A stretch of 64,000 bases of DNA, taken from an uncultured Bacteroidales bacterium (GTDB taxonomy: Bacteria; Bacteroidota; Bacteroidia; Bacteroidales; UBA932). The notes under the pieces are model-generated. The model did no database searches. It was not told the DNA's origin and saw only the letters and a list, made by a program, of their open reading frames with translations. The position numbers were made by a program, and so were the translations under genes. Below, piece by piece: positions 51,078 to 59,188 of the stretch (the first letter of the stretch is position 1; every line of letters starts with the position of its first letter). The stretch spans positions 61,753-125,752 of the forward strand of contig ONEF01000007.1 of the NCBI GenBank assembly GCA_900316795.1, written 5' to 3'.

Positions 51078-53339
51078 ATGAATACAGTAAACAATCAGGC
51101 ACAAGGAAAGATGCTGGAGCGCTACGCCGTAAATCTCAACGAGAGAGCTAGGAGCGGAAAGCTTGATCCGGTTATCGGAAGGGATGACGAAATCCGTAGA
51201 GTACTCCAGATTCTGAGCCGCCGTACAAAGAACAACCCTATCCTGGTGGGAGAACCGGGTGTGGGCAAGACCGCTATAGCAGAGGGTCTTGCGCAAAGGA
51301 TTGTGCACGGCGATGTAGCTGAGAACTTGAAGGGAAAGGTAATCTACTCCCTGGATATGGGAGCTCTGATTGCCGGTGCCAAGTATCAGGGAGAATTTGA
51401 GGAAAGGCTGAAAGGTGTGGTAAAGGAGGTTGTGGACAGCAACGGAGAGATCATACTATATATAGATGAAATCCACACACTGGTGGGAGCCGGCCAGACT
51501 TCCGGAGCAATGGATGCGGCAAACATCCTCAAACCTGCACTCAGCCGTGGAGAACTCCGCTGTGTAGGTTCAACGACACTGGACGAGTACCAGAAGTATT
51601 TTGAGAAGGACAAAGCCCTGGAAAGAAGGTTCCAGATGGTTATGGTGGATGAACCTAGCCCGGCTGAGAGTATTTCCATACTCAGAGGCCTGAAGCCTAA
51701 GTACGAGAACCACCACAAGGTGAAGATTGAGGACGATGCCATCATCGCTGCAGTAGAGCTCAGCCACAGGTACATAACCAACCGTCATCTTCCGGACAAG
51801 GCTATAGACCTTATAGACGAGGCTGCCGCCAAGCTTCGTCTGGAAATGAACTCAGTACCGGAAGAAATAGACGAAATCCAGAGGAAGGTAAAGCAGCTGG
51901 AGATAGAGAAGGAAGCCATCCGCAGAGAAGGCACTTCTCCAAAGCTTACAGATATAACCAACCAGCTGGAAGACCAGAAGAAAAAACTGGAAGTCCTTGA
52001 CCAGCAATGGAAAGAGGAGAAGAAGCTCTACGACAGCATCCAGACAAAACGTCAGGAGATTGACAGCCTCAACTTCCAGGCTGAGACTGCCGAAAGGAAC
52101 GGAGACTACGCAAAGGTAGCCGAGCTGCGCTACGGCAAGATTGCTGGGCTGCAGAAGGAGATTGAAGAGCTGCACAAGAAAATAGAGTCAAACGAGCATC
52201 GTCTTATCGATGAGCAGGTAGGTCCTGACGACATCGCTGAGATAGTGGCCAAATGGACCGGCATCCCTGTATCCAAGATGATGCAGAGCGAAAAGGACAA
52301 ACTTCTCCATCTTGAAGAGGAACTTCACAAGAGGGTTGTGGGCCAGGACGAAGCCATAAAGGCGGTAGCCGACGCCGTAAGACGTTCCAGGGCCGGGCTT
52401 CAGAGCGAGAAACGCCCTATCGGCTCATTCCTTTTCCTCGGTACCACCGGAGTCGGTAAGACAGAGCTGGCTAAAGCTCTCGCTGAATTCCTTTTCGACG
52501 ATGAGAACATGATGACCCGTATAGATATGTCCGAGTACCAGGAGAGGTTTGCCGCTACACGTCTTGTCGGAGCGCCTCCAGGATATGTGGGGTATGAGGA
52601 AGGAGGCCAGCTTACCGAGGCAGTAAGGAGAAAACCTTATTCCGTAGTACTGTTCGACGAGATAGAGAAAGCTCATCCGGATGTATTCAATATCTTGCTG
52701 CAAGTCCTTGATGACGGAAGGCTTACAGACGGCAAAGGCCGTACCGTAAACTTCAAGAACACCATCCTCATCATGACCAGCAACGTGGGCTCAGACATCA
52801 TCCAGGAGTATATGTCCAAAATGAAGGACTTGACAACAATAAACCTCAGCGATGAGAAAAGCAACGCTCAGGATGCAAAAGCTGAAACGGACAACGACGG
52901 CAGCAGCGCAAAGGCTTCTGACAAGTACGCCGAGCAAGCCATCAGCAACGCCTACAACGAGCAGCTGCTGGACGAGTGCAAAGAAAAGGTCCTGGCACTG
53001 ATGAAAAGGACCGTACGGCCTGAGTTCCTCAACAGGATAGACGAAATCATAATGTTCCGTCCGCTGGGCAAGACAGAAATCCGTGGCATCCTGAAGCTTC
53101 AGATTGCCCAGGCCGAGAAGCTCCTCGAAGGGCAGAACATCCGTCTCAGGTTTACGGAAGAAGCCTTGAACTACCTTACAAACAAGGGCTTTGATATTTC
53201 ATACGGTGCAAGGCCTATCAAACGCGTACTCCAGAAGGAAGTTATAAACACCGTAGCCAAGGCCATGATTGCCGGCAAAGTAGTCAAGGGCAGCACGGTA
53301 ACCATTGACTACCTGGACGGAGGACTCTTGATAAAATAG
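51078..53339 (+). CDS. clpB: ClpB-type disaggregase lacking the N-terminal Clp_N domain
   Basis: The 753-residue protein begins with the linker and NBD1 (MLERYAVNLNERARSGKLDP, Walker A GEPGVGKT at 58-65), about 150 residues later than usual ClpB. It has the ClpB middle coiled-coil domain (RKVKQLEIEKEAIRREG, HKKIESNEHRL), NBD2 with GTTGVGKTELAKA, sensor FLNRIDEI and the C-terminal small domain. In NBD2 a polar insert (DEKSNAQDAKAETDNDGSSA) follows SDIIQEYMSKM. ClpB with DnaK rescues aggregated proteins. E. coli makes a short ClpB lacking the N-domain from an internal start, while here only the short form appears encoded. The upstream heptamer array occupies the place where the N-domain would be. 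Confidence 0.9.
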   Translation: MNTVNNQAQGKMLERYAVNLNERARSGKLDPVIGRDDEIRRVLQILSRRTKNNPILVGEPGVGKTAIAEGLAQRIVHGDVAENLKGKVIYSLDMGALIAGAKYQGEFEERLKGVVKEVVDSNGEIILYIDEIHTLVGAGQTSGAMDAANILKPALSRGELRCVGSTTLDEYQKYFEKDKALERRFQMVMVDEPSPAESISILRGLKPKYENHHKVKIEDDAIIAAVELSHRYITNRHLPDKAIDLIDEAAAKLRLEMNSVPEEIDEIQRKVKQLEIEKEAIRREGTSPKLTDITNQLEDQKKKLEVLDQQWKEEKKLYDSIQTKRQEIDSLNFQAETAERNGDYAKVAELRYGKIAGLQKEIEELHKKIESNEHRLIDEQVGPDDIAEIVAKWTGIPVSKMMQSEKDKLLHLEEELHKRVVGQDEAIKAVADAVRRSRAGLQSEKRPIGSFLFLGTTGVGKTELAKALAEFLFDDENMMTRIDMSEYQERFAATRLVGAPPGYVGYEEGGQLTEAVRRKPYSVVLFDEIEKAHPDVFNILLQVLDDGRLTDGKGRTVNFKNTILIMTSNVGSDIIQEYMSKMKDLTTINLSDEKSNAQDAKAETDNDGSSAKASDKYAEQAISNAYNEQLLDECKEKVLALMKRTVRPEFLNRIDEIIMFRPLGKTEIRGILKLQIAQAEKLLEGQNIRLRFTEEALNYLTNKGFDISYGARPIKRVLQKEVINTVAKAMIAGKVVKGSTVTIDYLDGGLLIK

Positions 53340-53358
53340 AAAATAGCACAGCTGAAAG

Positions 53359-53470
53359 AGCGTGCCAGACAAAACTCTGACTATCTGGATATTAGCTAAA
53401 TTACTATAGGTAAAAACGCCTATAGTAATTTGCTTATTATCCTATCTGTCAGCCAATTATCCGGCACGCT
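53359..53470. repeat. 112-bp near-palindromic element after clpB
   Basis: The ends are AGCGTGCC and GGCACGCT. The centre is a perfect 13-bp stem AAATTACTATAGG / CCTATAGTAATTT with an 8-nt loop containing AAAACG. The arms between ends and centre are partly complementary (CTGAC/GTCAG, GGATA/TATCC). It may fold into one long hairpin and end clpB transcripts, or be a small mobile element (MITE-like). Confidence 0.78.
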
Positions 53471-53475
53471 ACTTT

Positions 53476-53506
53476 TTTGATTAATCAAAACATATTCGTA
53501 CATTTG
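53476..53506 (+). promoter_or_regulatory. Canonical promoter for a probably leaderless TPR gene
   Basis: TTTG (-33, 53476-53479) is followed after exactly 19 bp by TACATTTG (-7, 53499-53506). The ATG at 53513 is only 6 nt further, where transcription should begin. Confidence 0.8.
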
Positions 53507-53512
53507 CGCCCT

Positions 53513-54613
53513 ATGGAAACAGAGAGGGAAGACCAGCAGTTTGAAAGAGAAGAGAACGAGCGTCTGAAGGAGGCGTTCCGGCGTTTTGACTCCCTGTACA
53601 ACGGAGAGCGGAGAGACGTGACGCCACTAAACGGCTTTGAAGAGGACGAATACGAGTACATTATAGACAAATATATAGATTTGTTCAACGATCCCATGGC
53701 CCGCTTTGCCGCTGAAATGGGGTTTGGGGCCTATCCGTATTCCTCCGCCCTTCTTGTCAAGTACTGCGATGCGCTTGTGGTGGGGAAGGAGCTGGGCAAG
53801 GCGCTTCTTGTCCTGGATGAATACAAGGATTCTTTTCCTCCTAACTCTGACATCTATCTGTCGTACAGCCGGGTGTACATCGGGATGAAAGATCTTGAGA
53901 AAGCCCGCCGCTACTACAACATGGCCATTGAGGTAGAGACCGCTCCGGAAGACATCTGCGACTCCATACACACGCTGGCCCAGGACTGCATGGAAGTAGA
54001 GCTCTACGATGAAGCCCTGTTCTATCTGGACAGGACTGCGGAGCTGACTTCCGTCTGGAACCTCAAGCACAACGAGACCGAGAAGCCGGAGAACATGGCC
54101 TCATACTACTTTGACTATGCGTTCTGCTCAGAAAAGATTGGCAAGGAGGACAAAGCCGTTGAATTGTACCAGAAATGCCTGGACATAGACCCTTTCAACG
54201 ATATTGTATGGCACAACCTGGGCATTATCTACTCAAAGAAAGGCCAGCACAAGAAGGCGTACGAAGCGTTCGACTATGCAATAGCTTTGAACCCGAAGAA
54301 TGTCAACGCGCTTTTCAACATGGGGCAGCTTTGCCTGGAATGTAACCTGTACGACCTGGCCCAAAGCAACTTTGAAGCATGCTGCAAGCTGGAGAAAGAC
54401 AATCCGGACGCAATAGCCGCACTTGCGCTTACATACTTTCTGAAAGAAGACCTCAACCAGGCTGAGATATTGTACCGCAAGGCTTTGATTTTCTGCCCGG
54501 ATCACCAGCCGTCAATAGACGGGCTTAGAGAAGTGCAGACAGAAAAGAAGCTTAGGGAAAAAATCAAGAACCGCCATAAAGACACCGACGGCAACGGCCC
54601 CAAAGACAGATAA
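53513..54613 (+). CDS. Tetratricopeptide-repeat protein
   Basis: The 366-residue protein has no signal peptide. The N-terminal 40 residues are highly charged (EREDQQFEREENERLKEAF). From residue about 75 it has TPR units, the clearest being DKAVELYQKCLDIDPFNDIVWHNL, KKAYEAFDYAIALNPKNVNA and LAQSNFEACCKLEKDNPDA. The C-terminus is basic. It is probably a cytoplasmic scaffold. Start choice is fixed by the promoter; a longer frame would start upstream of the transcription start. DUF368 follows 29 bp after, so an operon is likely. Confidence 0.85.
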   Translation: METEREDQQFEREENERLKEAFRRFDSLYNGERRDVTPLNGFEEDEYEYIIDKYIDLFNDPMARFAAEMGFGAYPYSSALLVKYCDALVVGKELGKALLVLDEYKDSFPPNSDIYLSYSRVYIGMKDLEKARRYYNMAIEVETAPEDICDSIHTLAQDCMEVELYDEALFYLDRTAELTSVWNLKHNETEKPENMASYYFDYAFCSEKIGKEDKAVELYQKCLDIDPFNDIVWHNLGIIYSKKGQHKKAYEAFDYAIALNPKNVNALFNMGQLCLECNLYDLAQSNFEACCKLEKDNPDAIAALALTYFLKEDLNQAEILYRKALIFCPDHQPSIDGLREVQTEKKLREKIKNRHKDTDGNGPKDR

Positions 54614-54642
54614 ACAACAGGAAAAAAGAAACAACACATACA

Positions 54643-55560
54643 ATGAGCAAAGCTGGAGAATATATACTTTTGACAATCAAGGGCATAGGCATTGGTGCCG
54701 CAAACGTCATCCCTGGCGTGAGCGGCGGAACCATCGCCTTCCTGACAGGTATCTTTGAAAGACTTATCAACTGCCTGAAATCCTTTAACTTGAGGACAAC
54801 CAAGCTTCTCTTCCAGGGCAAATTCCGCCAGTGGGCCAAGGAAACAGACATACTTTTCCTGGCGTTTGTGCTGCTGGGCATCGCCATAAGCGCTTTCTCC
54901 CTGGCAAAACTGATGCTCTACCTGCTCAACAACGAGCCTACAGCCACATGGGGATTCTTCTTCGGCCTTGTTCTGGTATCTTGCTGGTACGTGATCAAGG
55001 AAATCAAGAAATGGAACGTGGGTACCGTCATAAGCCTTGTCATAGGCATCGCCATAGCGGTTTGGGTTTCACTGACTTCCCCTACCGAGACTCCTGACAC
55101 CTGGTGGTTCCTGCTGATTGCCGGAGCTGCCAGCATCTGCGGAATGATTCTTCCTGGCATATCAGGCAGTTTCCTGCTTGTGCTGATGGTCAAATATGAA
55201 GATCTGATGCAGAGCATAAGCACCCTTAACATCCCGCGCCTGGCCCTGTACCTCATAGGTGCCGTGGCCGGTATCCTGGCATTCTCCCACTTCCTGGCCT
55301 GGCTCATGAAACACTGGTACAACCAGACCATCGCCCTTCTTACAGGCTTCATGGTAGGTTCACTGGTAAAGATCTGGCCGTGGCAGCAGATTCTCCAGGG
55401 GGTTGGAGACAAAGCCGTAACCCGCCCTATCTTACCTGCCAAATACACAGAACTTTATGGCCAGAACCCACAAGTGGCTACCGCTATCATAATGGCAGTT
55501 ATAGGTATCGCGATAGTAGTAATCCTTGAATCCTGGGCAAATCGCGAGAAAAACAAATAA
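54643..55560 (+). CDS. DUF368 membrane protein (candidate polyprenyl-phosphate flippase)
   Basis: The 305-residue polytopic protein has the DUF368 hallmarks GIGIGAANVIPGVSGGTIAF at the N-terminus and ICGMILPGISGSFLLVLMVKYEDL in the second half, an internal repeat of the PGVSGG/PGISGS motif. Recent work links DUF368 proteins (PopT) to recycling of undecaprenyl phosphate across the membrane. It sits between a TPR gene and a small lipoprotein, with short gaps, and is probably co-transcribed with both. Confidence 0.9.
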   Translation: MSKAGEYILLTIKGIGIGAANVIPGVSGGTIAFLTGIFERLINCLKSFNLRTTKLLFQGKFRQWAKETDILFLAFVLLGIAISAFSLAKLMLYLLNNEPTATWGFFFGLVLVSCWYVIKEIKKWNVGTVISLVIGIAIAVWVSLTSPTETPDTWWFLLIAGAASICGMILPGISGSFLLVLMVKYEDLMQSISTLNIPRLALYLIGAVAGILAFSHFLAWLMKHWYNQTIALLTGFMVGSLVKIWPWQQILQGVGDKAVTRPILPAKYTELYGQNPQVATAIIMAVIGIAIVVILESWANREKNK

Positions 55561-55583
55561 CACTAACAGATAACAATAGCATC

Positions 55584-56084
55584 ATGAAAAAAGCATTATT
55601 TGGTTTAGCCATCCTCACAGCAGGATTGGTAATGGTTTCATGCGGAGGAAACAAGTCCGCCAAGACAGAAGAGCAGCCGGCAGCCGCAGAGCAGACCAAG
55701 GCTGAAGAATCTGAAGCCCCTGCAGCAGAGACCTTCAAGACAGAAGACCGTGCATGGTACACTGTAGATATTCCATCTCCTTGGAAAGCAGACCAGTATG
55801 TATCTGAAATGACCGTAAAGAAAGAGGGCGCTGAGCTCAACTTCAAAGAGCAGGCAAAATCAGACGTTGCCAAATGGGTGGAAAATATCAGCAAGGCAGC
55901 CGAGAGCAAACTCAGCGACATTACAACCGGAGACATCACCTGGAACGTGTTCAAGAACGCCCAGAACTTCAAGACCGTGTATGTGGCACAGGTCAAGGAT
56001 GGTGTAGTAAGAGTAGGATCTTCTTTGGAAGACGCCAACGATGCGGAAGTTCTCAAGATCCTCCAGAGCGTAAAGGCCAAATAA
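55584..56084 (+). CDS. Small lipoprotein of unknown function
   Basis: The 166-residue protein has a lipobox (MVSCG, Cys20), then an Ala/Glu/Thr-rich spacer of about 30 residues, and a compact domain with TEDRAWYTVDIPSPWKADQY and KVYV-like strands. The pattern resembles PsbP/DcrB-like lipoproteins, without certainty. It begins 23 bp after the DUF368 gene. Confidence 0.68.
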   Translation: MKKALFGLAILTAGLVMVSCGGNKSAKTEEQPAAAEQTKAEESEAPAAETFKTEDRAWYTVDIPSPWKADQYVSEMTVKKEGAELNFKEQAKSDVAKWVENISKAAESKLSDITTGDITWNVFKNAQNFKTVYVAQVKDGVVRVGSSLEDANDAEVLKILQSVKAK

Positions 56085-56121
56085 AAAACAGCCATAGTTT
56101 AGGAAGATTGAGAAAAATTGC

Positions 56122-56129
56122 TACATTTG
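56122..56129 (+). promoter_or_regulatory. -7 promoter element for tRNA-Arg
   Basis: TACATTTGC lies about 73 nt before the tRNA. A TTTA at 56098 lies 20 bp upstream as a weak -33. Confidence 0.65.
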
Positions 56130-56201
56130 CACTCCCGATGCCAAAGCATTGGAAAAGCATAAAACGTGTAGCACCTTCAAAGCACGTGGCCACACGGGAC
56201 T

Positions 56202-56278
56202 GGTTCGGTAGCTCAGCTGGATAGAGCAACAGCCTTCTAAGCTGTGGGTCTTGGGTTCGAATCCCAACCGAATCACCA
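56202..56278 (+). tRNA. tRNA-Arg (anticodon TCT), CCA encoded
   Basis: Acceptor GGTTCGG pairs with CCGAATC, D-arm GCTC/GAGC, anticodon stem ACAGC/GCTGT with loop CTTCTAA giving TCT, and T-arm TTGGG/CCCAA. Discriminator A is followed by an encoded CCA, unlike the tRNA-Lys gene. Confidence 0.95.
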
Positions 56279-56288
56279 AATCATACGG

Positions 56289-56323
56289 AGACACAAGCTT
56301 TGTAAACGCTTGTGTCTTTTTTT
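56289..56323 (+). terminator. Intrinsic terminator after tRNA-Arg
   Basis: AGACACAAGC pairs with GCTTGTGTCT around a 9-nt loop, followed by seven T. Confidence 0.92.
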
Positions 56324-56485
56324 ATATCCCTATTTCAACTCCTCAATCTTAAACTCCCAAAATAGTCCAGGAATATGCTTCACATTGAAAACGGACGGGA
56401 TATAGATATTCCGCTCAGCAAATTCATAGAGGTTGGCTACTAGAAAGTGGTAGATGGAAACATGGAAAGTTTCTGAGGTTCAGTT

Positions 56486-57172
56486 TTATATGTACATCCT
56501 CAGCGATTGGAACATCTGACGGTAAAAGTCCGCTTTCTTGTCAAGGGAAAGAGGATAGGCCCGGGAAGTGGACGGCATCCTGAAAAGCAGGAGCTTACGA
56601 GTTGAGAGATTTGAACTTGGGGTTCCGGATGGGAGCGTTATCGATACAGGCTCCCCTATCTTTATGTCCTTTACATCGAGAGCTTCAAGGGTCTCCGAAG
56701 CAGACGGCTGGTTAGCCTCAATGAAGGTTTCCAAGGCTTTCTGGCCAGTTACGGCAATAGCTTGGCATTTGGGCATTGTAGAAAGAAGGGCAGGAATGTC
56801 TGTTGGACGGGCAACCTCCAGAAACTTGTCGGAAGCGTTGCCTTTGAGACGTCTGACAGCGGAAGCCGTGTCAAACAAGGCTATCCCCTTTTCTTTGCAG
56901 AAAGCGATGATCCTTTCCTTGTCGAACCGCTTCAGAAGTGTAGGTTTCGGGGCTTGAGGATTAGAGTTGTGGACTTCATCTGAAGCCCTTGCAACGAAGT
57001 GGTCCTTGTCGCTGAAGAAGACAATGCCGCAGATTCTCCAGAAATCGTTGATGAAGTTAGGATAAAAGAAATCCATGCTCCAACGTTCCCTTGGAGGAGG
57101 AAAACTCCCGAGAACCAGCAGTCTGGCATTCTCGGGAGTAAAAGGTTTAAGCGGATGCTCTATAATTTCCAT
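56486..57172 (-). CDS. Uracil-DNA-glycosylase superfamily protein (MUG/TDG-like)
   Basis: The 228-residue protein has LLVLGSFPPPRERW and FFYPNFINDFWRICG near the N-terminus, matching the 'GSxP....FYpnP.NdFW' motif of mismatch-specific glycosylases, and AIAVTGQKALETF in the middle. The C-terminal LPSGTPSSNLSTRKL fits the motif-2 'LPSPSP' region. It probably removes uracil or thymine from mispairs. The usual active-site Asn lies in the FINDF motif, though here it is not in the standard NPxN order. Stands alone. Confidence 0.78.
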   Translation of the reverse strand: MEIIEHPLKPFTPENARLLVLGSFPPPRERWSMDFFYPNFINDFWRICGIVFFSDKDHFVARASDEVHNSNPQAPKPTLLKRFDKERIIAFCKEKGIALFDTASAVRRLKGNASDKFLEVARPTDIPALLSTMPKCQAIAVTGQKALETFIEANQPSASETLEALDVKDIKIGEPVSITLPSGTPSSNLSTRKLLLFRMPSTSRAYPLSLDKKADFYRQMFQSLRMYI

Positions 57173-57210
57173 CCGTGGAAAGTTCTAGTTTCAACAGCTA
57201 AGGTTTCAGA

Positions 57211-57957
57211 CTACAAAAGTTCAGCTACAGCAGCCTCAACCTTCTCCATTGAATGGGTTGGCTCAAAGCGGGCAACCACATTGCCGAAGCGGTCAACAAG
57301 GAACTTGGTGAAGTTCCATTTGATGTCGCTGTTTTCTCTCCAGCCAGGATTCTTCTCGTCAAACATCTTCTCCAGGATAGGAGTAAGCTTGTTGTCAGCG
57401 TCAAAGCCCTCGAAGCCCTTCTGGCCTTTGAGCCAGGTGTAGAGCGGAAGTTCGTTAGGGCCGTTTACATCACTCTTCTTGAACTGAGGGAAGTCAGTGC
57501 CATAGTGAAGCTGGCAGAACTCAGTAACTTCCTGGTCTGTGCCCGGAGTCTGGTTGCCAAACTGGTTGCAAGGCACATCCAAAATCTCAAAGCCTTTGTC
57601 CTTGAACTTCTTGTAGATAGCTTCCAACTGCTCATACTGAGGTGTGAAACCACATCCTGTAGCTGTATTTACTATCAGAAGAACCTTTCCTGTGTACTGT
57701 GAAAGGCTTACAGGTTCGCCGTTCTTCCCGATCAGAGAGAAATCTGTTGCTTTTTTCATATTGTTGTCGTTTTGTGTATTTGCAATTTCCGGCTTGGACG
57801 GTTTAGCATTCTTGTTGTCTGAGGCAAATTTTGAAAGATAAATCAGCACGCCTATAAGTATCGCGAGTAAAACTACAAGGCTGATAATGTTGCGCTTGCT
57901 CTTGGCCTTTCTTCTGTCAAGGCTCTTCCTGTTGAACTGGATTTTGCGTTCTTCCAT
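57211..57957 (-). CDS. Glutathione-peroxidase-family thiol peroxidase with N-terminal membrane anchor
   Basis: The 248-residue protein has a basic start (MEERKIQFNRKSLDRRKAKSK), a membrane helix at about residues 24-41, and the peroxidase domain: Cys102 in NTATGCGFTPQYEQL, Gln in VPCNQFGNQTPG, and Trp/Asn in IKWNFTKFLVDRFG. The catalytic residue is Cys, not Sec. The family reduces H2O2 and lipid peroxides, usually with thioredoxin in bacteria. Typical members are 160-180 residues and soluble; here the domain is tethered outside or at the membrane. An internal ATG (residue 67) would give a cytosolic form. Confidence 0.86.
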   Translation of the reverse strand: MEERKIQFNRKSLDRRKAKSKRNIISLVVLLAILIGVLIYLSKFASDNKNAKPSKPEIANTQNDNNMKKATDFSLIGKNGEPVSLSQYTGKVLLIVNTATGCGFTPQYEQLEAIYKKFKDKGFEILDVPCNQFGNQTPGTDQEVTEFCQLHYGTDFPQFKKSDVNGPNELPLYTWLKGQKGFEGFDADNKLTPILEKMFDEKNPGWRENSDIKWNFTKFLVDRFGNVVARFEPTHSMEKVEAAVAELL

Positions 57958-58010
57958 CTTTATACGGGTACTTTATTGTTAGTATTGTTTGTTTCTTGAT
58001 AACCAGCAGA

Positions 58011-58991
58011 TTAAAACTTCATGTCGTCCCAGCCAAACGGATGCTTGGCAAGCGGAAGGCGTGCCAGTGGATGATAGTCACCTTTCAGGCCGACAGGTGT
58101 GGAGTTTCGTATCTGACTTACTATCTCTATGCATGGACGGGCCTCGCCGATACGGAACCCCTCCCCGGAGAGGATCTTCTGATAACTCTTGGTATGCAGC
58201 TCGGTGAATCCGGCGCTGAACTCGAATTCATCCCCATCTATATTCAGTGTACGATATGTGCGTTTCTCTCCCTGAACCGCATTCTCCGGAAGGCAGTCTG
58301 CATTGATACTCAAAAAGTAACGTACCCTTGCCTTCTGCAGTTCCAGGTAACCGGCCACGCGGTCGAAGCTCATTACGTGAACGATGTTCTGCTTGACAGG
58401 CCCGAACACCCACTGTAGCATATCGTAGAAATGGACACCGATGTTGGTTGCAACCCCGCCGCTCTTGTGAACATCTCCCTTCCAGGATGTGTAATACCAT
58501 TTTCCTCGCGATGTAATATACGTGAGGTCAACATCATAGACTTTGTCCGCCGGTCCCTCGTCCACTTTCTTCTTGAGAGCTACTATACTGTCGTGAAGCC
58601 TGAGCTGAAGAATTGTGTATGCCTTGTGACCGGTCTCCTTCTCGAGTTCTACAAGGTTATCTATATTCCACGGATTCAGTACCAGAGGCTTCTCGCAGAT
58701 TACATCCACGCCAAGACGCAGACCGTAACGGATAAACGCGTCGTGAGTATAGTTGGGCGTGCAGATGCTCAGCCAATGGAGAGGGTCTTCTGTCCTCATC
58801 CTCTTTGAACAGAAACGGTCAAACTGCTCGTTTTCAGTATAGAAGGAACACTCCGGGAAACTGCTGTCCAGCCTGCCCACGCTGTCAAACTTGTCATACG
58901 CCACAACCAGGTTGTTTCCCGTGTCTTTAATAGCCTTAATATGTCGCGGAGCAATATAACCCGCAGCCCCAATCAATGCAAAATTCAACAT
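58011..58991 (-). CDS. Gfo/Idh/MocA oxidoreductase, WbpB/WlbA-like UDP-sugar dehydrogenase
   Basis: The 326-residue protein starts MLNFALIGAAGYIAPRHIKA, which closely matches WlbA/WbpB, UDP-N-acetylglucosaminuronate 3-dehydrogenases. The NAD-binding loop GAAGYIAPRH, the ICEKPLVLNPW motif with catalytic Lys, and GGVATNIGVHFYDMLQWVFG with the active-site His are visible. The product is a keto sugar nucleotide for surface polysaccharide (2,3-diacetamido uronic acid pathway). No aminotransferase or acetyltransferase partner lies next to it. The ATG at 58991 was chosen for the family start. Confidence 0.85.
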   Translation of the reverse strand: MLNFALIGAAGYIAPRHIKAIKDTGNNLVVAYDKFDSVGRLDSSFPECSFYTENEQFDRFCSKRMRTEDPLHWLSICTPNYTHDAFIRYGLRLGVDVICEKPLVLNPWNIDNLVELEKETGHKAYTILQLRLHDSIVALKKKVDEGPADKVYDVDLTYITSRGKWYYTSWKGDVHKSGGVATNIGVHFYDMLQWVFGPVKQNIVHVMSFDRVAGYLELQKARVRYFLSINADCLPENAVQGEKRTYRTLNIDGDEFEFSAGFTELHTKSYQKILSGEGFRIGEARPCIEIVSQIRNSTPVGLKGDYHPLARLPLAKHPFGWDDMKF

Positions 58992-59048
58992 AAACTCTTT
59001 TGTTTGATGAAACAATGCGTTTTCAACATCTATCAAAGATACAAAAAA

Positions 59049-59067
59049 TCCCGCATACTAAGCGGGA
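59049..59067 (-). terminator. Weak intrinsic terminator for the FAD oxidoreductase gene
   Basis: TCCCGC pairs with GCGGGA around a 7-nt loop; an A-run on the left gives a U-run in the minus-strand transcript. Confidence 0.6.
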
Positions 59068-59188
59068 ATCCCCAAAAAACAACAGCTATACGGAGGCATC
59101 CGTCTGCGATGTGGCGGCTAATATATTGATATTCTGACGCTTAAGTATATCCGCCTGAGGAGAAGACAACTCAGGAGCATATAGCTAA

